This document shows, piece by piece, positions 1 to 8,663 of a stretch of DNA of 64,000 nt; positions within the stretch are counted from its first letter, which is position 1, and every line of letters begins with the position of its first letter. Source of the DNA: CBDBDZ01 sp965204215 (lineage in GTDB: Bacteria; Pseudomonadota; Gammaproteobacteria; Pseudomonadales; GM7GCV1); the NCBI GenBank assembly GCA_965204215.1, contig CBDBDZ010000014.1, positions 992,001-1,056,000 of the forward strand. Reading direction: 5' to 3'. A program made the position numbers and the translations under genes. The notes under the pieces were generated by a model. It did not search any database, was not told where the DNA came from, and worked only from the letters and a program-made list of their open reading frames with translations.

Positions 1-825
1 TCATTCTTGTTTGCAGGTCCCACAGGTGTGGGCAAAACCGAAGTGTGTAAACAACTTGCCAACCTGATGAATATGGAATTGTTGCGTTATGACATGTCGG
101 AATATATGGAGCGTCACAGTGTTTCCAGATTAATCGGAGCGCCTCCAGGTTATGTAGGTTTTGACCAGGGCGGGTTGTTGACAGATGCCATATTAAAACA
201 CCCTCATGCAGTGCTTTTATTGGATGAAGTTGAAAAAGCGCATCCTGATTTATTTAATTTGCTATTGCAAGTAATGGATTATGGAACGCTGACGGATAAT
301 AATGGGAGGAAGATTGATTTTCGCAATGTCATTATTATTATGACGACCAACGCAGGTGCAATGGAGTCAAACCGTGCCTCCATGGGTTTTGCCAAACAAG
401 ACCACAGCAGCGATGCGATGGAAACCATTAAGCGTTTATTTACTCCTGAATTTCGCAACCGATTAGATAAAATTGTTCAATTTGACACCTTGCCCAAGGC
501 TATCATCCATAATGTTGTCGATAAGTTTTTAACAGAATTACAAGCGCAATTAGATGGACAAAGAGTGCAACTTGATATTGATGATGAAGTTATCGCATGG
601 CTTGCAGAGCGTGGTTTTGATGAAAAAATGGGAGCGAGACCTATGGCTAGACTGATACAAGAAACCATCAAGCAGCCGCTTGCCGATGAAATATTATTTG
701 GCAAATTGAGCAATAATGGTGGTGAGGTAATCGTCAGAATTGTCGATTCAGAGCTGCAAATTCAATGCAAGTCAACAGTTATGCGAAAACGCTCAAACCC
801 TAAGAAAACCCTGGTTAATAAATAA
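1..825 (+). CDS. clpA: ATP-dependent Clp protease ATP-binding subunit ClpA, C-terminal part (cut by window edge)
   Basis: AAA+ unfoldase that feeds substrates to the ClpP peptidase in the cytoplasm. The frame is open at the left edge, so only about the last 275 residues (most of the second ATPase domain) are present. Visible are Walker A GPTGVGKT, Walker B LLLDEVEKA, sensor 1 around TTNAGA, the FTPEFRNRLD arginine-finger region and the C-terminal GARPMARLIQ small-domain motif. The tripeptide MGF in SMGFAKQDHS occupies the place of the ClpP-docking IGL/IGF loop, which favours ClpA over ClpB. The C-terminal tail is basic (residues KSTVMRKRSNPKK). The next gene begins 4 bases after the stop. Confidence 0.93.
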   Translation, partial: SFLFAGPTGVGKTEVCKQLANLMNMELLRYDMSEYMERHSVSRLIGAPPGYVGFDQGGLLTDAILKHPHAVLLLDEVEKAHPDLFNLLLQVMDYGTLTDNNGRKIDFRNVIIIMTTNAGAMESNRASMGFAKQDHSSDAMETIKRLFTPEFRNRLDKIVQFDTLPKAIIHNVVDKFLTELQAQLDGQRVQLDIDDEVIAWLAERGFDEKMGARPMARLIQETIKQPLADEILFGKLSNNGGEVIVRIVDSELQIQCKSTVMRKRSNPKKTLVNK

Positions 826-829
826 CTTT

Positions 830-2575
830 ATGAAACTGTTAAAATTATTTAGAAAAACATTGACGACTTTATTGCTGATAACCAGCAGTACACTATTCGC
901 GCAAGATTCGTTTCAAACCATTATGGAAGAACATTGGCAGTGGGTGTTGCAACAAAACCCTGCTTTTGCCACATCATTGGGCATTAGGGATTATGATGAC
1001 AGGCTCGAAGACCCATCATTACAGGCGTATCAACAATCAATTGAGAAACAGCAACATTTTATTGAAAGACTACAAGCACTGAATGTCAGACAATTGAGTC
1101 AAGCTGACGAATTAAATTATCAGTTACTATTGCTGGAGTTGCAAAATAATGTTGAAGCCAGTAAATTTGGTGGCAAATATATGTTGTTGACCAATCGCAA
1201 TGGGCCGCATATTAATGCGACAGGTTTGCCCAATCGCCTGCCGTTTTTTACGATTGAAGACTATGAATCTTATATTGCTCGTTTAAGAAAAATACCGGAA
1301 TATATGAAACGAGCTACTAAACGAATTCAAGCAGGGCTAGAGCAAGGTTGGGTGCAACCCTGTGAGTCTATGCGAGGTTACGAAAAATCTATTACGGCTC
1401 ATTTGGTGAGCGATGCCAGGCAAAGCGCTTTGTACAAACCGCTGCAAAAACTACCTGAAAGTATTGATGAAAAACAATCAAAAAAACTGCGAAATGAAGC
1501 CTCGAAAGCCATTAAAAAAGTGGTTAAGTCGTTGCAGAACTTTCACCAGTTCTATATTGAAAGCTACCAACCTAACTGTCAACAACAGGTTGGGACAGAT
1601 AAATTACCAGACGGTAAAGCTTATTATCAGCATCGCGTAAAATTGTTTACGACCACGAATCGCAGTGCCGATGATATTCACCAAATAGGTTTAGACGAAG
1701 TGGCGAGAATTCGAGCAGAAATGTTAGATATTATTGTCGATTCTGGTTTTGAAGGCTCGTTCAAAGACTTTCAAACCATGTTGCGCAATGATAAAAGCCT
1801 GTACCCTAAAACAGCTGAACAGCGAATGACAGAAGTTGCTCGAATTTTAAAGCAGATGGATGGACTATTGCCCGAATTGTTTACCCAATATCCACGCGTT
1901 CCTTATGGTATAAAAGAAATACCTTTGGATATTGCCGAAAAAACTACGACAGCTTACTATCAGCCACCAGCAGGAGATGGCTCAAGGGCAGGTTTTTACT
2001 ATGTAAACACCTCAAAACTTGATACCAGACCATTGCATGAATTAGAAGCTTTGTCACTGCACGAAGCAGTGCCGGGACATCATTTTCAAATTGCACTGGC
2101 ACAAGAACTGGACTTACCTCCTTTTAGGCGTTACGGTGGCTTTACCGCGTTTGTTGAAGGCTGGGGGTTATATGCTGAGCGTTTGGGTTTAGAAGTTGGG
2201 TTTTATCAAACGGCTTTGACCAATTTTGGCAGGTTATCTTATGAAATGTGGCGTGCTTGTCGTCTGGTTGTTGACACAGGTATGCATTCAAAGAATTGGA
2301 CCAGACAGCAAGCTATTGACTATATGTTAGAAAATACAGGGCTTTCAGAAAATAATATTGTCACAGAAGTTGATCGTTACATTACATGGCCAGGCCAGGC
2401 ACTTGCATATAAAATGGGTGAGTTGAAAATTCGCGAATTGCGAGCCTATGCTGAAAAGGAATTAGGTACAAAGTTTGATAAACGCTATTTTCATGATGCC
2501 ATACTGGAAAATGGCGCCATACCACTTTCTATGTTGGAACGTCATATATATAACTGGGTAGCATCTAATCAATAA
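830..2575 (+). CDS. DUF885 family secreted metallopeptidase-like protein
   Basis: Predicted periplasmic or lipid-free exported protein of the DUF885 family, 581 residues, a usual length for the family. The start at 830 is chosen because it opens on a clean signal peptide (MKLLKLFRKTLTTLLLITSS, cleavage after TLFA); the longer frame from 740 would run back into clpA. The family's HExxPGHH metal-site motif is present as LHEAVPGHHFQ, followed by the conserved GGFTAFVEGWGLYAERLG segment whose Glu is a likely further ligand. Family members are thought to be zinc peptidases; the substrate is unknown. It lies 4 bases behind clpA and may be cotranscribed. A family A repeat begins at the base after the stop codon. 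Confidence 0.85.
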   Translation: MKLLKLFRKTLTTLLLITSSTLFAQDSFQTIMEEHWQWVLQQNPAFATSLGIRDYDDRLEDPSLQAYQQSIEKQQHFIERLQALNVRQLSQADELNYQLLLLELQNNVEASKFGGKYMLLTNRNGPHINATGLPNRLPFFTIEDYESYIARLRKIPEYMKRATKRIQAGLEQGWVQPCESMRGYEKSITAHLVSDARQSALYKPLQKLPESIDEKQSKKLRNEASKAIKKVVKSLQNFHQFYIESYQPNCQQQVGTDKLPDGKAYYQHRVKLFTTTNRSADDIHQIGLDEVARIRAEMLDIIVDSGFEGSFKDFQTMLRNDKSLYPKTAEQRMTEVARILKQMDGLLPELFTQYPRVPYGIKEIPLDIAEKTTTAYYQPPAGDGSRAGFYYVNTSKLDTRPLHELEALSLHEAVPGHHFQIALAQELDLPPFRRYGGFTAFVEGWGLYAERLGLEVGFYQTALTNFGRLSYEMWRACRLVVDTGMHSKNWTRQQAIDYMLENTGLSENNIVTEVDRYITWPGQALAYKMGELKIRELRAYAEKELGTKFDKRYFHDAILENGAIPLSMLERHIYNWVASNQ

Positions 2576-2659
2576 GAGAACTTTGGACCAGTAAACTCCG
2601 TTTTTTCGCATATTTTTGTCTTGTATTTTTATCGCTCTTGACATTGTGCAAAGCTCTCA
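2576..2659 (+). repeat. Family A interspersed repeat, internally deleted copy
   Basis: Short copy of the repeat seen full length at 30481, 56113 and 63733. The left end GAGAACTTTG and right end GCAAAGCTCTC are retained and form terminal inverted repeats; about 50 internal bases are missing. It abuts the DUF885 stop codon exactly. Confidence 0.75.
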
Positions 2660-2680
2660 ATAAAACATACCATTTCGGAT

Positions 2681-2711
2681 GTAACAGGTTTCTAATGCAT
2701 AATTCGGGTTT
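2681..2711 (-). repeat. Solo end of family B repeat
   Basis: The stretch from AACAGGTTTC to AATTCGGGTTT matches the inverted left end of the 178-bp family B repeat (see 11437 and 26784). The rest of the element is absent, so this is a remnant. Confidence 0.6.
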
Positions 2712-2722
2712 ATTAATTCAGC

Positions 2723-2791
2723 ATGAACATACCGAGCTCATATGTGGCACAAGAAAGTGCCATCGACGAGCGGTAGCTCGGTTGTGAGGTT
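2723..2791 (+). repeat. Family D interspersed repeat, partial
   Basis: Shares the blocks ATACCGAGC, ATATGTGGCACA and CGACGAGCG..AGCTCGG with 59127-59205 and 30048-30080. CGAGC..GCTCG forms a small hairpin. The repeat carries an in-frame ATG at 2742 that would artificially extend the next gene. Confidence 0.65.
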
Positions 2792-2795
2792 AATA

Positions 2796-4859
2796 ATGTT
2801 CAAACTTGCAGCTTTTCTAAATATTCTATTTTTAAGTGTGATATTTAGTACTTTATCCGCAAGTGATGCCATAGAAGAAGTTGCTACCATTGCAACACGT
2901 ATAGAAACTTCGATAGAGGAATTGCCAGCAAGTATTAGCTTAATTGATGAAAAAGAGTTGCAACTGGTTTCACCTATCCATATTCAACAGGTATTAAGCC
3001 GAGTGCCAGGAGTTAATATTCAACGGGGAAATGGTCAGGAATCATTACCTTCTATTCGTTCTCCGGTTCTCACGGGGGCTGGAGCTTGTGGCAGTTTTTT
3101 AATTTTGGAAGAAGCCATTCCAGTGCGCGGTTTCGGTTTTTGCAATGTTAATGAGTTGTTTGATACTCATTATGAGCAAGCTCAAAGAATTGAAGTGGTA
3201 AGAGGTGCAAACAGTGCATTTTATGGTTCTAATGCACTCAATGGCAGCGTGAATATAGTGTTGCCATATTATAGTGAAAGCGACCTGCTATCATTAGAAG
3301 TTGGCTCTTTTGGCTTTGCCCGGCTAAAAACAGCACTTGGTTATGGTAAACAGCGCGATAATAATCGAGGTAGATTCTATATTACTTTAGCAAACGATAA
3401 TGGCTATAGAGATGATGAAGATTACAATCAACAAAAAATTAGCTGGCGCCACTATTTGCAATCAGGCAAATGGGAATTTCAACCCGGTTTTACTTATACC
3501 CGGTTAGATCAGGAAACCGCAGGCTTTATTGTGGGTTTAAATAGTTACTTAAGCGAGGAACTTTCCTTACAAAATCTTGACCCGGAAGCTTTTAGACAAA
3601 CCGAATCTTTGCGTTTATGGGTCAAATCTTCCAAAGATATTAATGATAATTCGGTTTTAGAAGTAACCCCATATTTTCGCTATACCGATATGGACTTCTT
3701 ATTGCATTTTCTGCCAGGTGACCCCCTTGAGCAAAACAGCCAGACAGGTTTTGGCTGGCAATCTGCTGTTCGTATTAATAGTTCTGATAGTTTGAATTGG
3801 GCAGTGGGTAACGACTTTGAATACAGTCGTGGAGAGCTATTACAAACTCAAGATAGCCCAACACAAGGCTCTGCATTCTTACAAGAAACCATTCCTACAG
3901 GGGTACATTACGACTATAATGTCGATGCATTGCAAGTGGCATTGTTTGCTCACGCCAACTGGAGGTTTGCCGAGCAATGGTTATTATTAGCGGGATTGCG
4001 TTGGGAATACAACCAATATGATTACGATAACTTATCGCTCTCTGGCAGAACGCGCGACGATGGTTCGGTATGCGGTTTTGGTGGTTGTCGCTATAATAGA
4101 CCAGCTGATAGAGAAGACAGTTTTAGCCAGATATCACCAAAAATAGAACTAAAGTATTTTGTTAATGACAATGTGGATGTATTTATTTCTTACAAAAATG
4201 CCTTCCGAGCGCCACAAGCAACCGAGTTGTATCGCCTGCAGGGAAACCAAAATGTGGCTAATATCGACAGTGTACAGCTGGATAGTGTTGATATAGGAGG
4301 CAATTGGCATATAGCAAATTCAGATTTAGAACTGGTACTATATAGCAATAGCGTTCGCAATGCCATTATTCGAGATAGCGATTCTTTTAATGTTGATGGC
4401 ACAAGAACTCGAAGCAGGGGTTTAGAGGCAAAATGGTTCTATGGTTTTGCCCCGCACTGGTCTTTTAACCTTACTGCCAACTGGGCGCGGCATCAATATG
4501 ACTCGGAACAGTTTTCAGGAGGTATAGATATCAACGGGCTGGATGTAGATACAGCGCCAAGACTTTTTGGTAATGCCCAATTGCAATGGTCATCAGAGCA
4601 GTGGTTGGCTGAGTTAGAATTGGTCTATACTGACAGTTATTTTTTAAATCCTGAAAATACCTCAGAATATCCAGGTCATACGTTGTTGAATGCTCGTGTT
4701 AATTACAGCGCTAATGACAATTGGAGTTTTGCCTTGCGACTAACCAACTTAACCGACAAGCGTTATGCAGAGCGCGCAGATTTCACCACTTTTACGGATG
4801 AGCGTTATTTCCCTGGCAGACCTTTATCTGTTAGCGTTCAAGCCGATTATCGATTTTAG
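2796..4859 (+). CDS. TonB-dependent outer-membrane receptor
   Basis: Outer-membrane beta-barrel importer energised by TonB-ExbBD, 687 residues. The start at 2796 is preferred over the in-frame ATG at 2742: it has GAGG 7 bases upstream and begins a signal peptide (MFKLAAFLNILFLSVIFSTL, cleavage near SA/SD), whereas the upstream 18 codons lie in a family D repeat. A plug domain follows: LPASISLIDEKEL, VLSRVPGVNIQRG and VEVVRGANSAFYG-type signature (here IEVVRGANSAFYGSNALNG). The barrel ends with RPLSVSVQADYRF, the expected terminal aromatic. Two cysteine pairs (plug GACGSF/GFCN and barrel SVCGFGGC) are present. The ligand cannot be told from sequence; no transport or biosynthetic neighbour points to one. 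Confidence 0.9.
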   Translation: MFKLAAFLNILFLSVIFSTLSASDAIEEVATIATRIETSIEELPASISLIDEKELQLVSPIHIQQVLSRVPGVNIQRGNGQESLPSIRSPVLTGAGACGSFLILEEAIPVRGFGFCNVNELFDTHYEQAQRIEVVRGANSAFYGSNALNGSVNIVLPYYSESDLLSLEVGSFGFARLKTALGYGKQRDNNRGRFYITLANDNGYRDDEDYNQQKISWRHYLQSGKWEFQPGFTYTRLDQETAGFIVGLNSYLSEELSLQNLDPEAFRQTESLRLWVKSSKDINDNSVLEVTPYFRYTDMDFLLHFLPGDPLEQNSQTGFGWQSAVRINSSDSLNWAVGNDFEYSRGELLQTQDSPTQGSAFLQETIPTGVHYDYNVDALQVALFAHANWRFAEQWLLLAGLRWEYNQYDYDNLSLSGRTRDDGSVCGFGGCRYNRPADREDSFSQISPKIELKYFVNDNVDVFISYKNAFRAPQATELYRLQGNQNVANIDSVQLDSVDIGGNWHIANSDLELVLYSNSVRNAIIRDSDSFNVDGTRTRSRGLEAKWFYGFAPHWSFNLTANWARHQYDSEQFSGGIDINGLDVDTAPRLFGNAQLQWSSEQWLAELELVYTDSYFLNPENTSEYPGHTLLNARVNYSANDNWSFALRLTNLTDKRYAERADFTTFTDERYFPGRPLSVSVQADYRF

Positions 4860-4975
4860 ACAGTATAATCTGGGATTATCAGTGAAACATTTATTAATTA
4901 ACATTTCTCAAAAAACACAACGAAAACAACCAGGTTTTATTATGGATAAATTTCGTATAAAAGTTCGTGAATAAA

Positions 4976-6232
4976 TCAATCATGTCTCAACGATTCTGCA
5001 GGTTCCACTTTCATCGCTTTCCATGCGGGTATAATGGCTGCAAATGTGCTTAAGGCCAGTGCAATAATAGCGATAAATGCAACCTGGGCAGCTTGAATGT
5101 CAGAGGGTAGAAAGTCTATGGGATAGATGTCGGTGGTTAAAAATTTAATATGAAAAACATTCTCAATAAAATAAATGATAGCAGAGATGTTGTCGGCTAA
5201 TATCAACCCTGCTACCAAGCCAATACTTGTTCCCAGTATTCCAATAATCATACCTTGCAAACAAAATATTTGAAATAGCTGAAATTGGGATACACCTATT
5301 GTTTTTAAAATGGCTATATCCTGACGCTTTTCAGCACTCAGTATCATTAATGATGAGAGTATATTAAAAGCAGCTATAGCCAATAATAAAAATACCATAA
5401 TAAACACAATGTTGCGCGAGGTTTGAATTGCCTCGTACAAAGTGCCTTGGGTTTGCGCCCAGGTCAGCGCTCTAAATTCAACAGGTAATAACTCTAGTAA
5501 TGCCAGCGCAAGGGAATAGGTGGCAAATAAGTCATTGGACATAATGCGAATGCCATCGGCTTGAGCCTGTGTCGGGTGCAAACTGTTCAGATGGGTCATG
5601 GCAATAATATTATCTAATTCTGTTCCCGTTTTCAGAATAGAAGCAACGGTAAATTGGCGGTAACGCCCATTGGTCAGCAAAGTGATTGTGTCACCTGTTT
5701 GAAGGTTAAGGCGCTGGGCGATTAATGAACCCAGCGCTATGGTACCGGGAGTACTTAATTTCTGCAAAGTGGAAACGCCTACGATATTGCTAAGAGCAAT
5801 ATTACGCAATTCCAATTGGCTATCTATAGCATAGAGCATAATGGATTCTACCAGCTCACCGCGAATGGCCATGGCTAATTGTTCGGAATAGGGAGTAGCA
5901 TAGATAACGCCGTCTTGTTGCTCAATAATAGGCTGCCAATATTGCCAGTCAATAGGCTTGTCGGCAAATAAAGTGATATGGGGAATAACAGCAAGAATGC
6001 GCTGTCGCAATTCTCTGTCAAAACCGTTCATTACTGAAAGTACCAGGATTAGCAGTGTCACACCGAGTATTAACCCAATCATTGCCATGCGGTTAATCAT
6101 TCGGCTAAAGCCCAGGTTTTTCGACCCTGTTGTATAACGCCATGCAACACTTAATACAAAATGAGACTTTTGCAATAAAATTCTTTTACGCCCATACTGC
6201 GCTATTTTCGTGCTCAAATGCTCATTTACCAT
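4976..6232 (-). CDS. lolE: Lipoprotein-releasing ABC transporter permease LolE
   Basis: Inner-membrane permease of LolCDE, which extracts outer-membrane lipoproteins and hands them to LolA. An N-terminal membrane segment (MAMIGLILGVTLLILVLSVM) leads to the MNGFDRELRQRILAVIPH signature, a periplasmic domain follows, and three more membrane segments (FLLLAIAAFNILSSLMILSA onward) lie at the C-terminus with the FtsX-like KRQDIAILKTIGVS motif. RILAVIPH plus the W..W segment resembles LolE more than LolC. The ATG at 6232 lies in a family A repeat, so the first ~14 residues are repeat-encoded; a TTG at 6175 is the alternative start. It is downstream of lolD in the same operon, 75 bases away. Confidence 0.85.
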   Translation of the reverse strand: MVNEHLSTKIAQYGRKRILLQKSHFVLSVAWRYTTGSKNLGFSRMINRMAMIGLILGVTLLILVLSVMNGFDRELRQRILAVIPHITLFADKPIDWQYWQPIIEQQDGVIYATPYSEQLAMAIRGELVESIMLYAIDSQLELRNIALSNIVGVSTLQKLSTPGTIALGSLIAQRLNLQTGDTITLLTNGRYRQFTVASILKTGTELDNIIAMTHLNSLHPTQAQADGIRIMSNDLFATYSLALALLELLPVEFRALTWAQTQGTLYEAIQTSRNIVFIMVFLLLAIAAFNILSSLMILSAEKRQDIAILKTIGVSQFQLFQIFCLQGMIIGILGTSIGLVAGLILADNISAIIYFIENVFHIKFLTTDIYPIDFLPSDIQAAQVAFIAIIALALSTFAAIIPAWKAMKVEPAESLRHD

Positions 6233-6280
6233 CAGTAAACTCCGCTTTTGCGCGCAAAAATGCCTTGTCTGAGAGCAAAT
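6196..6280 (+). repeat. Family A interspersed repeat, degenerate, overlapping lolE 5' end
   Basis: Retains ACTGCGCT, TGCTCATTTAC, CAGTAAACTCCGCTTT and a terminal GAGAGC. It overlaps the first codons of lolE on the opposite strand and fills the lolD-lolE gap. Confidence 0.65.
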
Positions 6281-6307
6281 TTTTTTTTATTGCAAAGGTC
6301 TCAAAAT

Positions 6308-6991
6308 TCATTGTTTAATCAATTGCCCTTTTATCAGTCTGTAACTGTTATCCAGTTGCTGTGCTAATGTTTCGTTGTGAGTCACCACTACAAAAGAGAT
6401 ATTAAATTGCTGATTGAGATTGTTAATTAATTCTAAAATTGCAATGCCGTTATCATAATCCAGGTTCCCTGTGGGTTCGTCCATTAAAACACATTGTGGG
6501 TTGGCAACCAAGGCTCTGGCAATAGCAGCGCGTTGGCGTTCACCTCCTGATAGTTGCGAAGGTTTGTGCTGGGTTCTATCTTTTAACCCTACTTGTTCTA
6601 ACAGTTCTGTTGCTTGCCGATAGGCTTGCTTTTTTGGTGTTTTGCCAATTAACAATGGCATGGCTACATTTTCTATAGCATTAAATTCTGGTAGCAGATG
6701 GTGAAACTGGTAGACAAAACCCAGTTGTTGGTTTCGAAGCTTCGCACGCTGGTTTTCGTTAAGAGTGTGAATAAGCTGGTTGTGAATGTATAATTGACCG
6801 CTGTCATAATTATCCAGTGCACCTAATAAATTGAGCAAAGTCGATTTGCCTGAACCCGATCTACCTTGAATAGCTATACGCTCACCTGGCATGACCTTTA
6901 AGTTTAATTGATCAATTACCTGAATGGTTTCAGGACCTACCTGATAGTTCTTGCACAGGTCTGTGGCAGTAATAAGAGGTTTGAAATTCAT
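6308..6991 (-). CDS. lolD: Lipoprotein-releasing system ATP-binding protein LolD
   Basis: Cytoplasmic ATPase of LolCDE, 227 residues, normal length. Walker A is GRSGSGKST, the Q-loop VYQFHHLLPEF, the ABC signature LSGGERQRAAIARAL, Walker B VLMDEPTGNLD and the switch His VVTHNE. FHHLLPEF is the typical LolD Q-loop context and separates it from MacB and FtsE. It overlaps lolC by 4 bases (ATGA), implying translational coupling. Confidence 0.95.
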   Translation of the reverse strand: MNFKPLITATDLCKNYQVGPETIQVIDQLNLKVMPGERIAIQGRSGSGKSTLLNLLGALDNYDSGQLYIHNQLIHTLNENQRAKLRNQQLGFVYQFHHLLPEFNAIENVAMPLLIGKTPKKQAYRQATELLEQVGLKDRTQHKPSQLSGGERQRAAIARALVANPQCVLMDEPTGNLDYDNGIAILELINNLNQQFNISFVVVTHNETLAQQLDNSYRLIKGQLIKQ

Positions 6992-8280
6992 TTTTTTTGA
7001 ATGGATGCAGATGGGCTGATTTGTGTAGCTTTCCAGGCGGGATACAGGCTGGATAAAATGTTAATGGATAAAGCCACAATAATAATGGTGACAAAATCGT
7101 TAAATTGCCAAATGGATGGTAGAGAGCTTATATAGAATACATTGGGGTCGAATAAACTATAGCCAAACTGTAACTGTAGCCATTGCATTAAAGGCCCCAG
7201 ATAATTGGCAATGACAGTGCCAATAACAGCACCAATACCAATGCCTAAGGTACCTATTAATAAACCGTGGGTAATAAAAGTCAGGCCAATACTGCTGGCC
7301 GAAGCCCCCAGTGTGCGCAGTATTGCAATATCACTTTGTTTATTAGTTACAATCATAATCAAACCAGAAATAATATTAAATGCGGCGACAATGACAATAA
7401 TAAGCAGCATTAATCCCGTCATACGCTTTTCCATAGACATAGCTGCAAATAACGCCTGCATAGGTTCTTGCCAGTGAGTGATTGTTAAATTTTCAGGAAG
7501 TGTATTTTGTAGTTTTTGGGTAATTGCCGCACTGTTTTCAGATGGGTTGGTTTTAATTCGGTACTGTGAAATTACCTTGGTTTTGAATAAACGCTTTGCA
7601 TTTTCCAAATGCATTATTGCCAGGTTATTATCCTGGTCAGTGTTAGATTCAATCAAAGCGGTAACGGTCATTTTTTTGTTGCGGGGAAAAGCTCCCAAGG
7701 GTGTAATCGACAGTCGTGGAATGGTTAATGTAACGCTATCGCCAATACCAACTCCCAGTTTCGTGGCAACTCCTACGCCAATTGCAATACCGTACTGTGA
7801 TAAATTATGTATGGAACCTAGCACTAACTGTTGTGTTAAATTAATTATTGCAGTATCTAACTCAGGGTCAATAGCATGTAAATTTATTATTTGCGAGTCC
7901 TGTTCCGATTGCAGTAATGCAGCGCTTTGTATAGTAGGCGATAGTGCAGCTATTAATGGCGTTTGCAATTGGTGTATATCAATGGATCGATTGTTTTTAT
8001 CTCTAATATGCGCATCGGGTAATATTTGTTGGTAACGTGCTTTAATTTCTGATTGAAAACCGTTCATAATGGAGAGAACAATAATCAACGTCATAACTCC
8101 CAGAGCCATTCCAATCAGGGAAAACCAAAAGATAAAATTGACAAATGGGGTGTGTTTGCGGGAGGTGATATAGCGCAATGCTATAAAAAACGAAAGGGGG
8201 GTGTTGCTCAAATCAGTCCGTGTTGTCAGGGCATTTGGCGGGGTTGTCACCACAAATTGGGCATTGGTAATTTTCATCAA
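6988..8280 (-). CDS. lolC: Lipoprotein-releasing ABC transporter permease LolC
   Basis: Partner permease of LolE in LolCDE. The conserved start region PLSFFIALRYITSRK is followed by the membrane segment FWFSLIGMALGVMTLIIVLSI, MNGFQSEIKARYQQILPDAH, a periplasmic domain and a C-terminal FtsX-like block with KQSDIAILRTLGAS. The longest frame (430 residues) starts at TTG 8280 or ATG 8277 and overlaps nqrM by about 65 bases; a TTG at 8211, just after the nqrM stop, would give a 407-residue protein of standard length, so the start is unsettled. The 4-base overlap with lolD and common strand define a lolC-lolD-lolE operon. Confidence 0.87.
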   Translation of the reverse strand: MMKITNAQFVVTTPPNALTTRTDLSNTPLSFFIALRYITSRKHTPFVNFIFWFSLIGMALGVMTLIIVLSIMNGFQSEIKARYQQILPDAHIRDKNNRSIDIHQLQTPLIAALSPTIQSAALLQSEQDSQIINLHAIDPELDTAIINLTQQLVLGSIHNLSQYGIAIGVGVATKLGVGIGDSVTLTIPRLSITPLGAFPRNKKMTVTALIESNTDQDNNLAIMHLENAKRLFKTKVISQYRIKTNPSENSAAITQKLQNTLPENLTITHWQEPMQALFAAMSMEKRMTGLMLLIIVIVAAFNIISGLIMIVTNKQSDIAILRTLGASASSIGLTFITHGLLIGTLGIGIGAVIGTVIANYLGPLMQWLQLQFGYSLFDPNVFYISSLPSIWQFNDFVTIIIVALSINILSSLYPAWKATQISPSASIQKK

Positions 8281-8410
8281 CTTTATTACCTAATGCAGCA
8301 GGTACACCACCACAGCTTCCTGTAATAGGTTTGCGACCCATTAATATGCCAACTGACATCATAACGACAATAATGGTAAAAACACTAAATACGGCGATAA
8401 AAACAGACAT
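8213..8410 (-). CDS. nqrM: NqrM, maturation factor of Na+-translocating NADH:quinone reductase (DUF539)
   Basis: Small (65 aa) single-pass membrane protein. An N-terminal membrane helix (MSVFIAVFSVFTIIVVMMSV) is followed by the family signature GSCGG and further cysteines in CPICGDNPAKC, giving four Cys in the C-terminal part. NqrM is needed to mature Na+-NQR, probably by delivering iron to the NqrD-NqrE site. The gene usually follows nqrF or apbE; here the nqr operon is not in the window and nqrM heads the lol operon, whose first gene it overlaps or touches. The presence of Na+-NQR elsewhere in the genome is inferred. Confidence 0.82.
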   Translation of the reverse strand: MSVFIAVFSVFTIIVVMMSVGILMGRKPITGSCGGVPAALGNKVDENYQCPICGDNPAKCPDNTD

Positions 8411-8555
8411 GAAAATAACTGAAGTGTTAAATTAACCGCAAAGCATAATCAATTTTCAATCAAAAATACAGTGGTGTTATAGAGATGGTTAAAACTAAGG
8501 TAACAATTTTTTATCAATAAAGTTCAACATTTATTAAATATTTTTTTATCTCACC

Positions 8556-8589
8556 TTGACAATAATTTGTAAGTGCCTTAACTTTATAT
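8556..8589 (+). promoter_or_regulatory. Possible promoter of the TonB receptor gene at 8664
   Basis: TTGACA at 8556-8561 is followed, 17 bases on, by TAACTT and then TTATAT. This is the best sigma-70-like arrangement in the 253-base gap between the divergent nqrM and receptor genes. The -10 choice is uncertain. Confidence 0.3.
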
Positions 8590-8663
8590 GGTGATGTGTG
8601 GTGAGTAACTATCATTGCTAATCACTAATTTAATTTTTCACTATAAAATAAAAGAGTCAAACT

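Noticed and set aside
740..829. Extended N-terminus of the DUF885 protein
   Set aside because: The extension overlaps clpA and would bury the signal peptide; ATG 830 gives a clean one.
2742..2795. Upstream ATG for the first TonB receptor
   Set aside because: It lies in a family D repeat and places 18 non-conserved residues before a good signal peptide.
7478..8035. 185-codon open frame antisense to lolC
   Set aside because: No start signal or family features; lolC on the other strand has clear motifs over the same bases.
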